A stretch of 64,000 nt of DNA from Hesseltinella vesiculosa. Taxonomy: Eukaryota; Mucoromycota; Mucoromycetes; Mucorales; Cunninghamellaceae. The stretch covers positions 868,001 to 932,000 of the forward strand of contig MCGT01000003.1 in NCBI GenBank assembly GCA_002104935.1, in the 5' to 3' direction. This document shows positions 45,234 through 57,473 of the stretch, one piece after another; within the stretch, counting starts at the first letter, position 1; every line of letters starts with the position of its first letter. The position numbers were made by a program, and so were the translations under genes. The notes below the pieces were generated by a model, which searched no databases, was not told where the DNA came from, and was given only the letters and a program-made list of their open reading frames with translations.

Positions 45234-45478
45234 TCAAGATTCCCTGTCGATTCCCCTTCCTGTCCTTTATACAAATAAATAGCTCTTTTTTCCTTGTTGC
45301 AGCTACTTTTTTTTTTTTAAAAAAAAGAAGGAAAAAGTGCCCAGCGTTCACGTCGTGACTACCGTCCTCGGCTCGAAAAAAAACATAGACTCATGCTTTT
45401 TTTTTTTTTTTTTTTTTTTTGGGTTGGGTTGTTTAATTTAATCTATGGTACAGCTGTAAAATGGAGGATTTAAAAAGG

Positions 45479-45755
45479 TTACAACAATTTCTTGATTTGA
45501 TCGATAGCAAAAGGAGCTAAGAAAGAAAATGCATGAGATGGATCCTTGGCTTTTCTTTATTGCTTACCGGCACGGAGAACCACAGCAAACAACACAAAGC
45601 TTTGAACGGTGCTGACGGTGTTTTGACGGAGGATGGCCTTTTGTTCAGGAGTCAATTGGGGTTGCTGCAGTGAAAAAAAAAATAGGCATATGAACAAATG
45701 GCAAGCATATATGATAAGTTTTCTTTCTTTTTCTTTTTACTTGGGGCATAAACAT
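45479..45755 (-). CDS. TOM5: Small mitochondrial outer-membrane import subunit, Tom5-like
   Basis: Three exons (45755-45741, 45664-45568 and 45516-45479) encode only 49 residues, the expected size of Tom5. The layout is MFMPQ, then an acidic/polar helix (L-T-P-E-Q-K-A-I-L-R-Q-N) and a single C-terminal membrane helix (S-F-V-L-F-A-V-V-L-R-A-A-P-F-A-I-D-Q-I). The A-P-F-x-I-D segment is typical of fungal Tom5. Tom5 passes preproteins from receptors to the TOM pore. The first coding exon has five codons. The gene is convergent with Rab6; 245 bases separate the stops. Sequence is short, so the call rests on pattern and size. Confidence 0.75.
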
Positions 45756-47192
45756 GATGGCAAAATGCGCTGTTGAGAAGGAAAGAAAGAAAAAAAAAAA
45801 TTGGCTGGAGACAGCCGGAAGGCTTGAAAAAGCCCTGTCGGACACAAAACAATACAGACCATTCATTGGCCCATTTTTAGCCCAACAATCCATTCAAGAA
45901 TCTTTTCGTGGTAGAATGCTTGCTGGGAAGGCTAGGGATGCACTCTGCTCTGCACCAGCCTGTCCTGAGTGCAATACATCAAAGACGATCCTTCAAGCTG
46001 TTTGGACGTCATAGGAGGAGGTTTGGGCGTTGGCATGGCTTCCCCCGCAACCTCCGCACCCAAACATGGCTGGTGATGCGAGTCTAAAAGCTGCAATTGT
46101 TCCTCGCAACAATATCTGAATGACCTGTGCTTTTCAAAAAGGATGAGATCTCATGATAAGTTACTTGCATGCAAAGTTTGGGGTTAATTAGTAGAGGTCA
46201 AATTTTTGTCAACATTGGTGATTTGGACTTGGTCACCAAGTGGATCCTTTTGCTTTTTGAAAAAAAACCATGCGCTAAACATCATTTTTGGGTTTTTGAG
46301 CCGAGCTGGAATTTTTCATGAAGGTAAGTTCTTATGGATCCAAGGAGTGCTGAAAGTATCAAGCCGATTGGTGACACTCACCCAGCCAACTTTCTGCCTT
46401 TGCAGTTTTGACACCTCCGATTCTCCAGCTAAAAAAAAAAACAGAATACGACCAAAAAAAAAAAAAAAAACCACTGCTGACAAATATTTTAACACCCGCT
46501 CACCGTCCAGCTATGCTCTCAACAATTGGTTGGGGTGTTTTCTAGGACTCCGTTGTGTTAATGGACCATGGACTCTGTAAGTGATATTTGAGAGGCGGAA
46601 GACGATCGACCAAGAAGCACTGCCATTCATGGAAGATTTCAGAGTAGTTGATTTGGATGTATTGGCCTCGGCGCTGGACAAATCTTTAAGGTGGTAGACG
46701 CCTTTGACGGCATTCTACTGTATGTCGGCAAGGATAGCTTATCATTAGCCGGACGTGCATTGCATTTACTGTAATCTACAGTTGGCAGTCATTGTGGATA
46801 GCCTTGGAGACGTGCTTTTAATGCAGCTTGAAAATTCCATCCTTGCTCACCACGCCATCGAACAAGCTTTTTGTCCTCATTCCTTTTCAGGTAATGGAAC
46901 GGTCCAGTCATAGACCAATGCAAAATAATCAAAGATTTTGAAGTAAAAAAAAGTGAGGGTCAACAATGGCGTGCTTGCTTGAACGGCCTATCATGGTTGA
47001 TGATTTGATGCGCAAGCAGTACAGCTCTTGCAGTTACAGTGGGCTGTTTGCCTATTTTCATGTGAGAAACCAACCCTATTTGATCAGGCACCATTTGTCA
47101 TCTGCAAAACCTATTTTTTCAAATTCAAATTCCCCAGCTTTTTCTATTTTGCCGTTTTCTTTTTAATTTTTTTCACTCTTAAAAAAAAAAAC
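45756..47192. other. intergenic/accessory stretch with repeat copy C and gene debris
   Basis: Besides the dispersed repeat copy C, bases 46570-46720 hold a plus-strand frame (TIDQEALPFMEDFRVVDLDV) that continues after one frame shift (VVDAFDGILLYVGKDSLSL). It looks like a decayed gene of unknown identity. The last 200 bases are T-rich and are probably the PEX5 promoter and leader. Confidence 0.45.
46205..46455 (+). repeat. dispersed degenerate repeat, copy C
   Basis: Plus-strand orientation. The segment GTGCTGAAAGTATCAAGCCG, then ACTCACCCAGCCAACTTT, and about 20 bases later CACCTCCGATTCTCCAGCTA plus an A-run, matches the minus-strand core of copies A and B at 12 and 15 kb. The match extends over more than 80 bases with small indels, 31 kb away from the other copies, so the family is dispersed. 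Confidence 0.6.
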
Positions 47193-49203
47193 ATGGCTGA
47201 CGCAAGCTGCTCTGCTGGAGCCAATCCTATGGCTCAAATGATGAAACAGTTCAACCAAGATCGTTCATTGCAACGAGTAAGTGTGTTTTAATGGCTGTAG
47301 AATGCCATGACGCTTATTGTTATGCACTTTTAGGATCGCTTTGACCATACTGGCCCATCCATGCAACAGCCGCATGGGGTAAGGAGGATGAAAATAGAAT
47401 TAGATAAAGTGATTGAATGTGCTTGTGTAGATGCGGTCCCAACAAGGCCGGCCCATGTTCCAGCAAGACAACATGGTCAACGAATTCTTTGGTGATGAAC
47501 AGGGTCCAGCTATGCGAGATCCTTTCCAATTCACTGAACTGCAGCGGGAGCTGGAAAACGTTCGTCACATGCGACCAGGAGCTGACTGGCAAGCCGAATT
47601 CAATCAGCAAGGCCCTCGTATCTGGGAAATCAAGCCTGAAGAAGAAGCTGCCATGGAAAGAGCCTTCCAAGAAAGCCGGCAGGCTGCTGGCCCCAATGCT
47701 GCTGGTAAGAGAAAACAGTACGGAGAAAGCCAGGGCTGATGTTCGTTATTTTATTTTTGGGTTAGCTTGGCACCGGGAATTCATGAGCCATCCAGAGGTG
47801 CAGCACATGAACCCCAACCAAGTGGCCGAGTTTGAACAGGCGTTCCAGCGTCATTTTGACTGGTCGTCAGAATTCAATGCCATCGACAGCAAGGGCAAAG
47901 GACCGATGATCAGCTTGGCCAACAACGCCGGCTGGGACGAACAGTTTGCTGCGTTTGATCAGCCCCAACAGCACCAGCCCCAGGACCTGGCCGAAGAAAC
48001 CGACGAAGCCATTGCGCAAAAGGTGGAGGAAGCCGCCGCCGCCCAGGACGACCTCGGCCAGCTGGAAGACCTCTGGGAAAACTTCAAAGAGGCCATGGAC
48101 GACAATGACGACTGGGAGGAAGACTTCAACAACTTCTCCAACTCCATCAGCGGCGGGCCAGTGTACAAGCCTGATCTGGGTGAATACGTGTTCGAGGTCG
48201 TCAACCCATACTTGGACAACCCTGATCCTTTGGGCGAAGCCATGCAGCTACTCAACAATGGCAGCTCGCTTAGCGAAGCCGCCCTCGCTTTTGAAGCTGC
48301 GGTTCGGCAAGACCCCATGAACTCCGAGGCCTGGATGCACCTTGGCAATGTCCAAGCCCAGAACGAAAAGGAAGAGCCTGCCATCCGTGCCTTGGAAAAG
48401 GCCATCAGTGTTGACCCTGCCAACTTCCCAGCCCTCATGTCCTTGGCCGTCAGCTACACCAACGAATCGTACGACCAGGCCGCTTACCAGACCTTACAGC
48501 AGTGGATCACCCAGCGCTATCCCGAGGTCGGTTCGGCTGCCCCCAGCACCATCAACCCCTTTGAATTACACGAGTATGTCACCAACCTGTTCCTTAACGC
48601 TGCTCGCCAAGCCCCGGCCCAAGGCATGGATCCCGACGTCCAAGTCGGCCTGGGGGTCCTCTTTTATGGCTCGGGTGATTTGGACAAGGCTGTTGACTGT
48701 TTCGTCGCTGCTCTCAAAGGTCGTCCAGATGTAAAGTCGCCAAGGCAAAAAGCCGCCTATTTCAACCCGCTCACATGATATTTACTCTTCATAGGATTAC
48801 TTGTTGTGGAACCGTTTGGGGGCAACCCTGGCCAACAATGGACGATCGGAAGAAGCGATTGACGCCTACCACAAGGCCTTGGAGCTTCGTCCATCGTTTG
48901 TTCGCGCACGCTACAACTTAGGTGTCAGCTGCATCAACATTGGCTGTTACAACGAAGCGGCCGAGCATCTGCTGACCGGTCTGTCCATGCACAAACGTAT
49001 GGGCAATGAAGAAGGGGTCAATGTGTCCAGCAATCTCTGGGAAATGTTGCGCAAGACCTTTATCATGATGGTAATTTTTTTTTTTTTGTGCATGTCGCCT
49101 TTCTTACGCCTCATTTTTTTTTTCCTAGGACCGTCGCGATCTGGCTGACAAGGCAGTGGCCGGTGCTGACATTAATCAATTTAGAAACGAATTCGAATTC
49201 TGA
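47193..49203 (+). CDS. PEX5: Peroxisomal targeting signal 1 receptor Pex5
   Basis: Exons 47193-47276, 47334-47378, 47431-47704, 47766-48730, 48795-49070 and 49129-49203 encode 572 residues. The N-terminus has the conserved ubiquitinated cysteine (Cys6, in S-C-S-A-G-A-N-P). The natively unfolded half carries several W-x-x-x-F/Y motifs (W-Q-A-E-F, W-H-R-E-F, W-S-S-E-F, W-D-E-Q-F and W-E-E-D-F) that bind Pex14/Pex13. The C-terminal half has TPR repeats (E-A-W-M-H-L-G-N-V-Q-A-Q-N, W-N-R-L-G-A-T-L-A-N-N-G-R-S-E-E-A) that recognise C-terminal SKL signals. Pex5 shuttles matrix enzymes to peroxisomes. No PTS2 co-receptor Pex7-binding segment was verified. Confidence 0.96.
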
Positions 49204-49982
49204 GCATTCCCCATCTCGTCACCTTTTTCTGTACTATACTCGTAAATACGTCTCCTCTCTCATCTATTTTTCCTTTTTGTATCTCGATGTTGTATCCTTT
49301 TTTTTTTTCATTGTTGATTAAAATCACATACCCGTTTTATTTCTAATGCCAAACCCCTTGTTCCTGCCATCCCAAAAAAAAAATTGATGAACGAACCTCC
49401 TTACCCAAATTTTCTGCAACTTTTGAAAGCCCCCCTGGCTTTTCTCCGAACCAAAAGAGCATGGTAAATCAGGCGGACGACTCAGTCATGGACCTGCCTT
49501 TCAATTGGCGAATGACGAATCTCTCCATCCTAGTTATAAACGGCAGCAAAGGCACTTACTGCCTGGCTGAAAGCAATGATGTCAGAGGAGGCGCATGTGT
49601 CACAGGGCCATGCCGGTCGCTAATAGTGATAACGGAGAGACGGGGGCAAGCATGGCGCTCACGTTGCCATGCCAAGTCAATCAGCACAAAGTCACAATCA
49701 TTAATCACTTGTTTTCTTTGAAGGTTTCCTGTGGATGATAGGCTGGCTCTATTTTTTTTTCCTCGTCTTGGAGCTACACAGATTTTTTTCTTTTTTTTTT
49801 TTTTCGCTTGTGGGAAAATGCGACAGGACGTGGGCTGCGGAGTGTCAATGTAAATCAAGGCTATGCCTTTTTCAAACCGCTCTTGCTGGGATTACCCCCC
49901 CTTTTCTTCTCTTTTGCACCTTTTTTTTTTTCTGCATTTTTCCCCTAGTTCTATTTCTTTATTTTTGTGATTGTTTGTTGCA
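49204..49982. other. intergenic region between tandem genes
   Basis: The PEX5 3' flank is T-rich. A plus-strand open frame at 49461-49721 (86 codons) has mixed composition, no splice partners and no similarity I recognise, so it is not called. The last 250 bases are T-rich promoter-like sequence for the transporter gene. Confidence 0.5.
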
Positions 49983-52529
49983 ATGTCGTCACCATTGCCT
50001 GTGAATGCAAAGCAACATTGGCGACAACTACAAGACGACGAAGCAGCTGGTCATGAAACATCGGCCCTTTCCAGCTCCTATGAACAAGAACGAGCATTAG
50101 CCACGGCTCGTTTGGGTCATTCGCCTCTACTGTCACCTGCCACGCCCCAAGATACCCTGCAAGCTGGCTCCTACGGAAGCACGTCTGAACTTGACCGTGT
50201 CTTCACCAACACCACCACCCATTCCGCTGCTCTGACCAATGCCGACTTGGGGCTGTTCCGGCCCTTGTCTGTACCCACCTACCACTATGAAGACAATACA
50301 GTGTCGGCCGACCTGCCCGAAGACAAGATGGCCGAGGTCGTGAAACGCCACTTGGCTGGTGCTGCCTCCCCTTCCGGTTCCACTGGCTCCAGTTCACCCA
50401 AACGCACCTATTATGGTCTGCAGGCCGACCTGTCTCGTGTGTCCACCCGCAACTCCGCCTCCAGCAACCCTCCAGCGTTGCCATCCAGTTCCACTGCCCA
50501 CACATCGAGCGACACGTCGGACCAGCCTCACAGCTATCATCCCGAGAACGATGTCGAAGGCGGTCGGGGTCTTTTGGCGCATGCACATCAGCTCACCGGT
50601 GGCGCCATCACGCATGACATCTACAAGTGGGCCGAGGACGTCGAATCAGAGCAGTCCAGGCGTCTACGCTCGCAATCCATGTTTATCCCTCGCAACCAGC
50701 CCTTGGATCCAGCCCTTGCCCGATTAAAAGACCCTGGTGGCTTCCGTCGCCATTTTGTCGTGGACCGAGCTGCCCGTGAAGGGCGCGAGCCGCCCCATTG
50801 GATGACGCGCTCGTTTGTCGACTTCTTAGCTCTCTATGGCCATTTCGGTGGCGAAGACCTCAGCGACGATGAAGATGCCGATGAAGACCATGATACCTCC
50901 ACCTTGATACCTGGCCCTAGCTCCGGTGGCCGTGAGGATGGTCCGGACCATGACGAAACCACCCCATTGATCCGTAAAGCCCAAGCCAATGCTGTCCAAG
51001 GCACCGCCACGCCCGCCAAGGCGGTCTTTCTCCTGCTCAAATGTTTTGTTGGCACCGGTAAATCAACTGGCAGTCTTTTTTACTTTTTTATTTATTGAAC
51101 CCCCCCCCCCCTCTTTTTTTTTTTTTTTAATCGCTAGGTGTCATGTTCCTTCCCAAAGCGTAATATGGCATTTGTGAAAACACAAAAAAAAAAAAAAAAA
51201 CTGACCCATTTTTTATTTTTTGTGACCAATGCCAGGTTTGGTAATGGTGGACTGTTCTTCTCAACAGCCTTGTTGACCACCATTGCAGGGGTGTCGTTGT
51301 ATTCCTTTTTGCTGCTGGTAGAAACAAGAAACAAAGTGCCAGTCTCGTTTGGTGAGATCGGTGGCATTTTATTTGGCAAATACATGCGCATGGCAGTCTT
51401 GATCTGCATCACTTTTTCGCAGGTAATGAGGGACAGCAGACCCAACAGCGGAGATTCATCTCTTGGATAGATTGGGTTCGTGTGTGCATACATGGTGTTT
51501 GTGGCTCAAAATGCACAAGCTTTGATCGAGACATTGTCGCAATGTACAGTGCGGCTACCACAGGCGTACCTGATCCTCGGTCAAATCGTCTTGTTCGTGC
51601 CTCTGGCGATGATTCGCAAGATCCAGAAACTGTCGCCATTTGCCTTGGTTGCCGATCTGTTTATCCTGCTGGGCTTGATCTGCTTGTATTATTACGACTT
51701 TTTGACCTTGGCTACCCAAGGCATTGGCGAAGTCAATTGGTTCATCAACGTCAAATCCTTTCCTCTCTTCATTGGCACCGCTGTTTTTTCGTTTGAAGGT
51801 AACCACTGCAGCGTTGTTTTGCTTGATCTAACTCAACCCTTGTTTTTTTTTTTTAAAAAAAAAAAAAAGGTGTTGGGCTTGGTAAGTTGGAAAGCAATCC
51901 ATAAAAGGGAGCTTATTTTTGTCTCGATAGTGATCCCTGTGGCCGAAAGCATGCGGGAACCGCATAAATTCCCTCGGGTGTTGGCCTTGACCATGGTCGG
52001 CATCACGTTTATCTTCTTGTCCGTGGGCTTCTTGTCGTACTTGGCGTTTGGCAACCAGGTCCAGACCGTGATCCTACTCAACCTGCCATCCAATCCAGCC
52101 GTCAATGCTGTGCAGGCCCTCTATGCTCTGGCCATCTGCCTGTCCATTCCATTGCAGTTGTTCCCAGCCATCCGCATTGTCGAAACCGCCGTCTTCTCCC
52201 GATCAGGAAAGCACAACTGGGTCGTCAAGTGGCAGAAGAACGTGTTTCGTCTGCTGACTGTGCTCGTGTGTTCCACCATTGCCATTGCTGGGTCCGAGGA
52301 TCTGGACAAGTTTGTGTCGCTGGTGGGTGCGACCTGTTGCGTACCTTTGTGCTTCTTGTTCCCGCCCCTGTTCCATCTCAAAGCCATTGCCTCCACCACC
52401 CGCCAGCGCGTCATCGATATCACCATCCTGGTCTTTGGTGTCCTGTCCATGACCTACACCACCGGTATCACCATTGCTCTCTGGTCCGCCGGAGGCGAGC
52501 AGCTTCCCATCAGCCGATGCACTCCCTAG
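49983..52529 (+). CDS. AVT3: Vacuolar amino-acid transporter, AVT3/AVT4 type
   Basis: Six exons (49983-51057, 51138-51159, 51236-51422, 51471-51798, 51870-51881 and 51931-52529) encode 740 residues. A hydrophilic N-terminus of about 340 residues (Ser/Thr-rich, acidic clusters, D-E-T-T-P-L-I) precedes about eleven membrane spans. The conserved start of the AAAP core, L-L-K-C-F-V-G-T-G-V-M-F-L-P-K-A-F, is split over three exons. A later F-S-F-E-G-V-G-L-V-I-P motif crosses a 12-base exon. Long N-terminus and core match yeast Avt3/Avt4, which export neutral or basic amino acids from the vacuole. Exons 2 (22 bases) and 5 (12 bases) are true microexons required by the frame. Confidence 0.9.
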
Positions 52530-52763
52530 AACGCCTCTCTTTTGCCGCTCCACAGATTCAAAATAGGGAATAAATGATCCTTTCCTGTCACTTGGAAAAA
52601 AAGAGAGGCTCCGGGCCAACGTCCAGGCCCGTCCGGTCGGTGTTTAAAACACATGTCATTTTTGCAACCAGATTTGCTGGAAACACTGTAGCATTTCTCC
52701 GACAATGATGATGAAGAAAAGGTCCTTTTTTTCTTTTCTTTTTATTTTTATCCAAGTGGGGAT

Positions 52764-54083
52764 CTAGAGCAACAGGGCGACAAAGGGCATGGCCACAAAG
52801 GTGGCGAGCAAATAGGTGGAGGTAGCATAGGAAGAGCTGGCTTGGGACACTTTGGGGGCGGGAGCGACAGGGACAACGTTCTTTTCGGCAGCCTTCGCAG
52901 CCGCTTCCTTTTCCAGGCGGGCCTTTTCTTCGTTGCGGTGTTGAGCAAGCAATGGGTCGGGCAGGAAATGCTGGTTGTAATGGGGTTCGCTTTCCTTGAC
53001 ACATTGGGCAGCCGTTGTCAAGTTGTAGCCAAGGTCGCGCAACTTCTTGACAAAGATGGGTACCTGCTTGACGGACACATCGTAAAGATCTAAGCCGCGG
53101 ATGAAAACGGTGAGTTGGGATGAGGGACTTTTTTTTTTTTCTCTTTACCGTGTTGAAGGCTGATGAAGCCAGGGTCATCGTGGGGGTTGGTGACGGTTTC
53201 ATGCTTTTGGATGGCGGCATCGATGACCTGCTGGAGCTGCTCGGCGGCGTTGGGGTTTTCATATACTTCGTAATCCTTGGGATCGACATTCCACATGAGG
53301 ATCTTGTAGCCCATGGACTTGAGCAGGCCCTTGACGCGCTGATCAGCTTCACCAAAGGGAGGGCGCATGAATTTGGGACGGATGCCAGTCACCTTGAAGA
53401 TTTCCTCGTCCGTGGCTCGCATTTCATAGATGATGTCTTCGTTGGACAGGCTCATCAAGTGGGGGTGTGAGTAGGTATGCGAGGCGATTTGGTGGCCACT
53501 GTCGGCAGCGCGCTTCAAGAACTCAGGGAACAGCTTGACATGAGCACCCATCACACAGAATGTAGCCTTGACGTTCATTTGATCCAGCGTGTCGAGCAAT
53601 TCCTTGGTGAACAAGCTAGGGCCATCGTCGAAGCTAAGCCAAAAAAAAAATAGAATAAAATAAAAGGTCAATCGAATGCTTGATGTGTATTCGTCTTTAC
53701 GTCAAAGCCCAGTTCAAACGGTCGGGACAGCCATAGTAATCATCGTCATCGGGCTTGTTGCCACAGGTTTCGAAGCAACGGTCATTATCGGGGCCATCAC
53801 AGTTGGCATTGGCGCAGCGACCACTGCCGACCTTGCGGCGGGGTAAGTTAGGCACCTTGGACAGGTCAACATTCTTGAGCCAGACGGCTTCGCGAGGGGT
53901 TTTGATTTCTTCACCGGGGGGGATACCATTGGCAGGGGCCGTGTGCTTGTCGTTTTCTTCAATGTCGTCGTCGTCGTCGTCTTCATCGTCCTCTTCTTTA
54001 TGTTTCTTCGCTTGCACCAGCTGCAAGAACACCGCCAATAACAGCAACACAGCAAATAAATGTGTTAATTTGGAATAACGCAT
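52764..54083 (-). CDS. CDA: Chitin deacetylase, signal peptide and probable GPI anchor
   Basis: Exons 54083-53701, 53633-53149 and 53089-52764 encode 397 residues. A signal peptide (residues 1-25) leads to an acidic stretch, a Cys-rich segment and a polysaccharide deacetylase (CE4) domain. Motifs are T-F-D-D-G-P-S (metal/catalytic Asp), H-T-Y-S-H-P-H-L (metal histidines), R-P-P-F-G-E-A-D and I-S-L-Q-H-D. The C-terminus is Ala/Lys-rich, then Ser-rich and hydrophobic (Y-L-L-A-T-F-V-A-M-P-F-V-A-L-L-L), as in GPI-anchored fungal chitin deacetylases. The enzyme converts nascent chitin to chitosan, a major wall polymer in Mucoromycota. Exon 1 ends inside the first catalytic motif. Confidence 0.95.
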
Positions 54084-54673
54084 TTTTCACAAGCCCTTCA
54101 GTTCAAATGTCAAAAAAAAAAAAAGTTACAAAAGTCCGCTGTCTTTTTTTTTTTTTTCAAATCAAATAAATGAATGGAAGACAGAGAAGAGAGACTTTTT
54201 CAAAAAAAATGAGAGGGTGAAAGAGATTAAAAAAAAGAAAATCATCACGACTGCGATTTTATAAGTGTCAAGAGCGTGTTTGTTGGATTTGGCACCGAGC
54301 AATCTTTTCTAGAGGCGGGGAAAGCAAATAAGGTTTTGATCGATGCAAAGAGCCATTTCCCCGGAACAAATTGCCTTCTTACCAGCAGCTTTTGCTGATT
54401 CCCCATTGCTTGCAAACAAAAACAAAACTTCCACGGGTGATCACTATTTCTTCTGTAAATAAAGAGGGGAAGTCTTCTTTATTGGCTTTATCATTTTATA
54501 AAGTGGGTGGGGGGAATAAACATTCACAAAAAAAAAAAAGTCCAGGTCGCTTGTTATATTAAAAAAAATAAGGTGTGGGTAGGGATGGAGCATTAATACA
54601 AGGTAAGCAAGAAATTGATATAATACGGTAGGGTGCAAATAGCGTAAACAAAGCAAGAGAGAAACATCGAATC
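54084..54673. other. intergenic region
   Basis: This is the chitin deacetylase promoter followed by the ceramide synthase 3' flank, both on the minus strand. It is AT-rich with A/T runs at 54110, 54145 and 54530. No gene is recognised. Confidence 0.5.
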
Positions 54674-56000
54674 TTAGTTGGAGCCATTGAGTCTTGCGGA
54701 TCGACGGACGGGGGTTTCCTTTTCCTTGACAGCCGAGCTAATTAAAAAAAAAAGAGTGAGGAGGGCTCTATTTCCCCGTTTGCATACAAGCCCTTACGAT
54801 TGACTGGTGGGTTGGACTTCTTCCTCGTCGTCGGAACGGACATCGGTGGCATTTTCGGTCAAAGCAATCTTGTACAGCACCTTGAAGATCATGGCGGTCC
54901 AGAACAGGATGAGCAAGTACAGACCAAGCATCAGGCCAAAGATGATGTAGACCACAAACCAAGCAAAGTACCAGCCATTGGCAAAGTCCAGGTGATAATC
55001 CACATACAAATCAGGCTCGAACCAGGTCGACAACATGATCTGGCCATACAGGTACACGCGTGTATAAATCCAGCTCACCATCATCACCCCAAAGGTCAAG
55101 TTGCACACGATCCCAGGCGAGGCATAATTCAGTAATTTAGCCAACTATACGAAAATGAGGGCATTTTAGTTTTCATTTTTTTTTTTTTGGGGGCTTACGG
55201 CTAAAAAGGCATCGGGCAGATCCATACAGACAAACACAGCATTGCCCACACGAGTAAAGTTGCAGTAATAACTGGCAAAGATCAATAAGAGGGTGTTGAT
55301 GTGATGCATGACCAATTCACGGTAGTCTTTGCGAGGGGCTTCGATCTGCAACACAAAGATTTGTTGCAACCAGAAAGCAAATTGTACCAGGTAGTAGTAT
55401 TTGAAGGCTTTTGTATAGTCCAACACAGGGTAATCAATCCAAAAGTAACGAGTGTCAAACCACCATTTCGATCCATACATCACCGCCTAGACAATGAGTC
55501 AGTAAAGATGCTCTTTTTTTGGCAAGTGCCGCTTTACAATCCCAGCACTGCAGCTGCAAGTGTAGTACAGGAAGGACCAGGCTTGTTCACAAAAGCGATC
55601 ATACTTCTTCTTGGGCACACCTGTCCATTGGGCCACAGGCAGCAGCACATATTTCATAACCGACGCACGCAGGGTTGTAAACACACACACATAAAAGAAC
55701 AGAAAAGTCAAGTCCCAGTAACTTTTTTCAAAGCGGCCATCTGGGCGTTCATTGCTGATGAAGATGAAGTGTTCAAAGATGGGTAGTTGTAAAAAGTAAC
55801 CAATGACAATCCCAGCAATCACCTTGAGTGGTAGTTCTACCAAATACGTTTGTCAGCAAGGTAGTAGTAAAAAAAAACAAAGAAAATCTTAAAGGGGTCA
55901 AGTAGGGTTTACCAATTTGATGGTTGGCCAGGTGGTTTGTCCATTCTTTCAAGGTACGAGGATATGATGAAGAATGCCGAACTTGTTTGGTCCTGCCCAT
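54674..56000 (-). CDS. LAG1: Ceramide synthase (LAG1/LAC1, TLC domain)
   Basis: Exons 56000-55913, 55836-55538, 55486-55199, 55144-54798 and 54737-54674 encode 361 residues. Multiple membrane spans and the Lag1 motif are clear: M-H-H-I-N-T-L-L-L-I (the active-site double His), N-F-T-R-V-G and V-C-M-D-L-P-D-A-F-L-A. Upstream features Y-Y-T-C-S-C-S-A-G and W-W-F-D-T-R-Y-F-W are family typical. The C-terminus is acidic (S-D-D-E-E-E), as in sites phosphorylated by CK2. The enzyme acylates sphingoid bases with acyl-CoA in the ER. No homeobox-like domain is present, as in other fungal members. Confidence 0.95.
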
Positions 56001-57473
56001 GTGTGATGGTTTGTTTGGAAGGATGTTTGTTGAAGGAGGGGAACTAGAAGGAAAAAAAAATTTTAAAATGAAATATTCACCTCGCTGAGATTTTTTCACT
56101 GGGGGGTTTCAATTCCCAGCGTGTGTCTTTAATGTCACATGCTGTCAGCACGAACCCTTTTCTTTGTCTGTTTACCCCTTTTTCATTTAATACAACACCT
56201 TCAATTCCTATACAAATGCAATAAAAAGGAGCTCTTGAAATAGCCTCGTTCCTCCTTTTTTTTTCTTCTCCTTTTTTTCTGAAGAAAAAAAAATGAAAGT
56301 CAGATGAACAAGGGCTAAAAAAATCCTTTCGGTGACACTCTCCGTAAGTTCGAGAGAGCCGGTTTTTGCATGATTTTTTCTCTTTCCATCCCTCATGAAC
56401 AACAACAAGTTGGTAGGACACATGACTGTGTATCGACGTGCTCCCATTGGTCAGTGGCCTCAGCCCTACTTTGTTCCCATTGACGACTTCCCAATGTAGA
56501 ATCGTCAGGGAACTGCTATGGACGGTTTGAGGTCAGGACTTCTTTATACCATTGGATACTAAGCATTCCTACCGAGTCCTGTCGACCATAGGCAACATCG
56601 CAAGCCATGGGCGCTGTCGGATTCTGAAAAAGGAAGAGGGACGGTCATCGTTGGCTTTTGCTTTTTTTATTTTTGTTGACTTGTAAGCAGTATCCAGCTT
56701 TAACTACGTGGAAACACGTTCATGGCCCGAGGCAAATGTGCTTGGTCGATCAGGAGAGGTGTGACGGATGTCAAAGAGGCGCAGGGTCGTACACGTTGAC
56801 TTTTCCACGGTGACATGGCCGATGTCTTTGTTTCCCAATCGGGAGGACTAGTTCCCTCGACCCAAGTTGGGTCATCCAGTCTCTTCAGAAGAACAAATAA
56901 AAAAAAAAGATAAATAAAAAAAATAAAAAAACAGACATCAAAGTATCCAAGATGGACCTTTTACGCAAGATGACAGCAAATGACGACATCCCGCTGAAGA
57001 AAATTCGTCTATCTCATTTGCTTCCCAAGGGCTGATCTTTCTACAAAAGCCCGACGACACGGGCACCCGTTTTCATGGTCAACTCTAATTTGTTCGCTTT
57101 GGGAAAACGAGCTCTGTTGTTTCTGGCATCCATTTACCCGTCGGCAGCCACAGCGTTTGTCCTTCGCTCCTCTGAACATCCTCCATCGACGAAATGGAGG
57201 GTCAAGAAGCAGACGTACAACAGAAAGGTGCACGCACAAACTGCGCCCAAGAGATGCATGAAAGCGTCAGCATGACGACTCTTACTAAAAGCAAAGATTA
57301 TTCAGCACCCTGTGTGGCTTGAGTTTCAAAATTACCCGCAAGCAGTGTTGAGATGGGCGGGAGATGGCTGTGCTTAAAAAAACGAAAAAAAAAATTCAAT
57401 CACGGGTTTTTTTCCTCTACTCTTTTTCTTAACTTTTTTTTTTTAAACAAATCCGCATAACAGATTATTCAGC
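56001..57473. other. long intergenic/accessory stretch
   Basis: About 1.5 kb without an accepted gene. A short plus-strand frame at 56395-56499 (MNNNKLVGHMTVYRRAPIGQ, 34 codons) looks natural in composition but has no visible continuation. A low-complexity AAATAAA tract lies at 56895-56930. Sequence from 57370 on is A/T-rich and probably the glutamate-cysteine ligase promoter. Confidence 0.45.

Noticed and set aside
49461..49721. 86-codon plus-strand frame between PEX5 and the AVT transporter
   Set aside because: Start and stop fall by chance in a promoter region; no splice partners, no recognised similarity.
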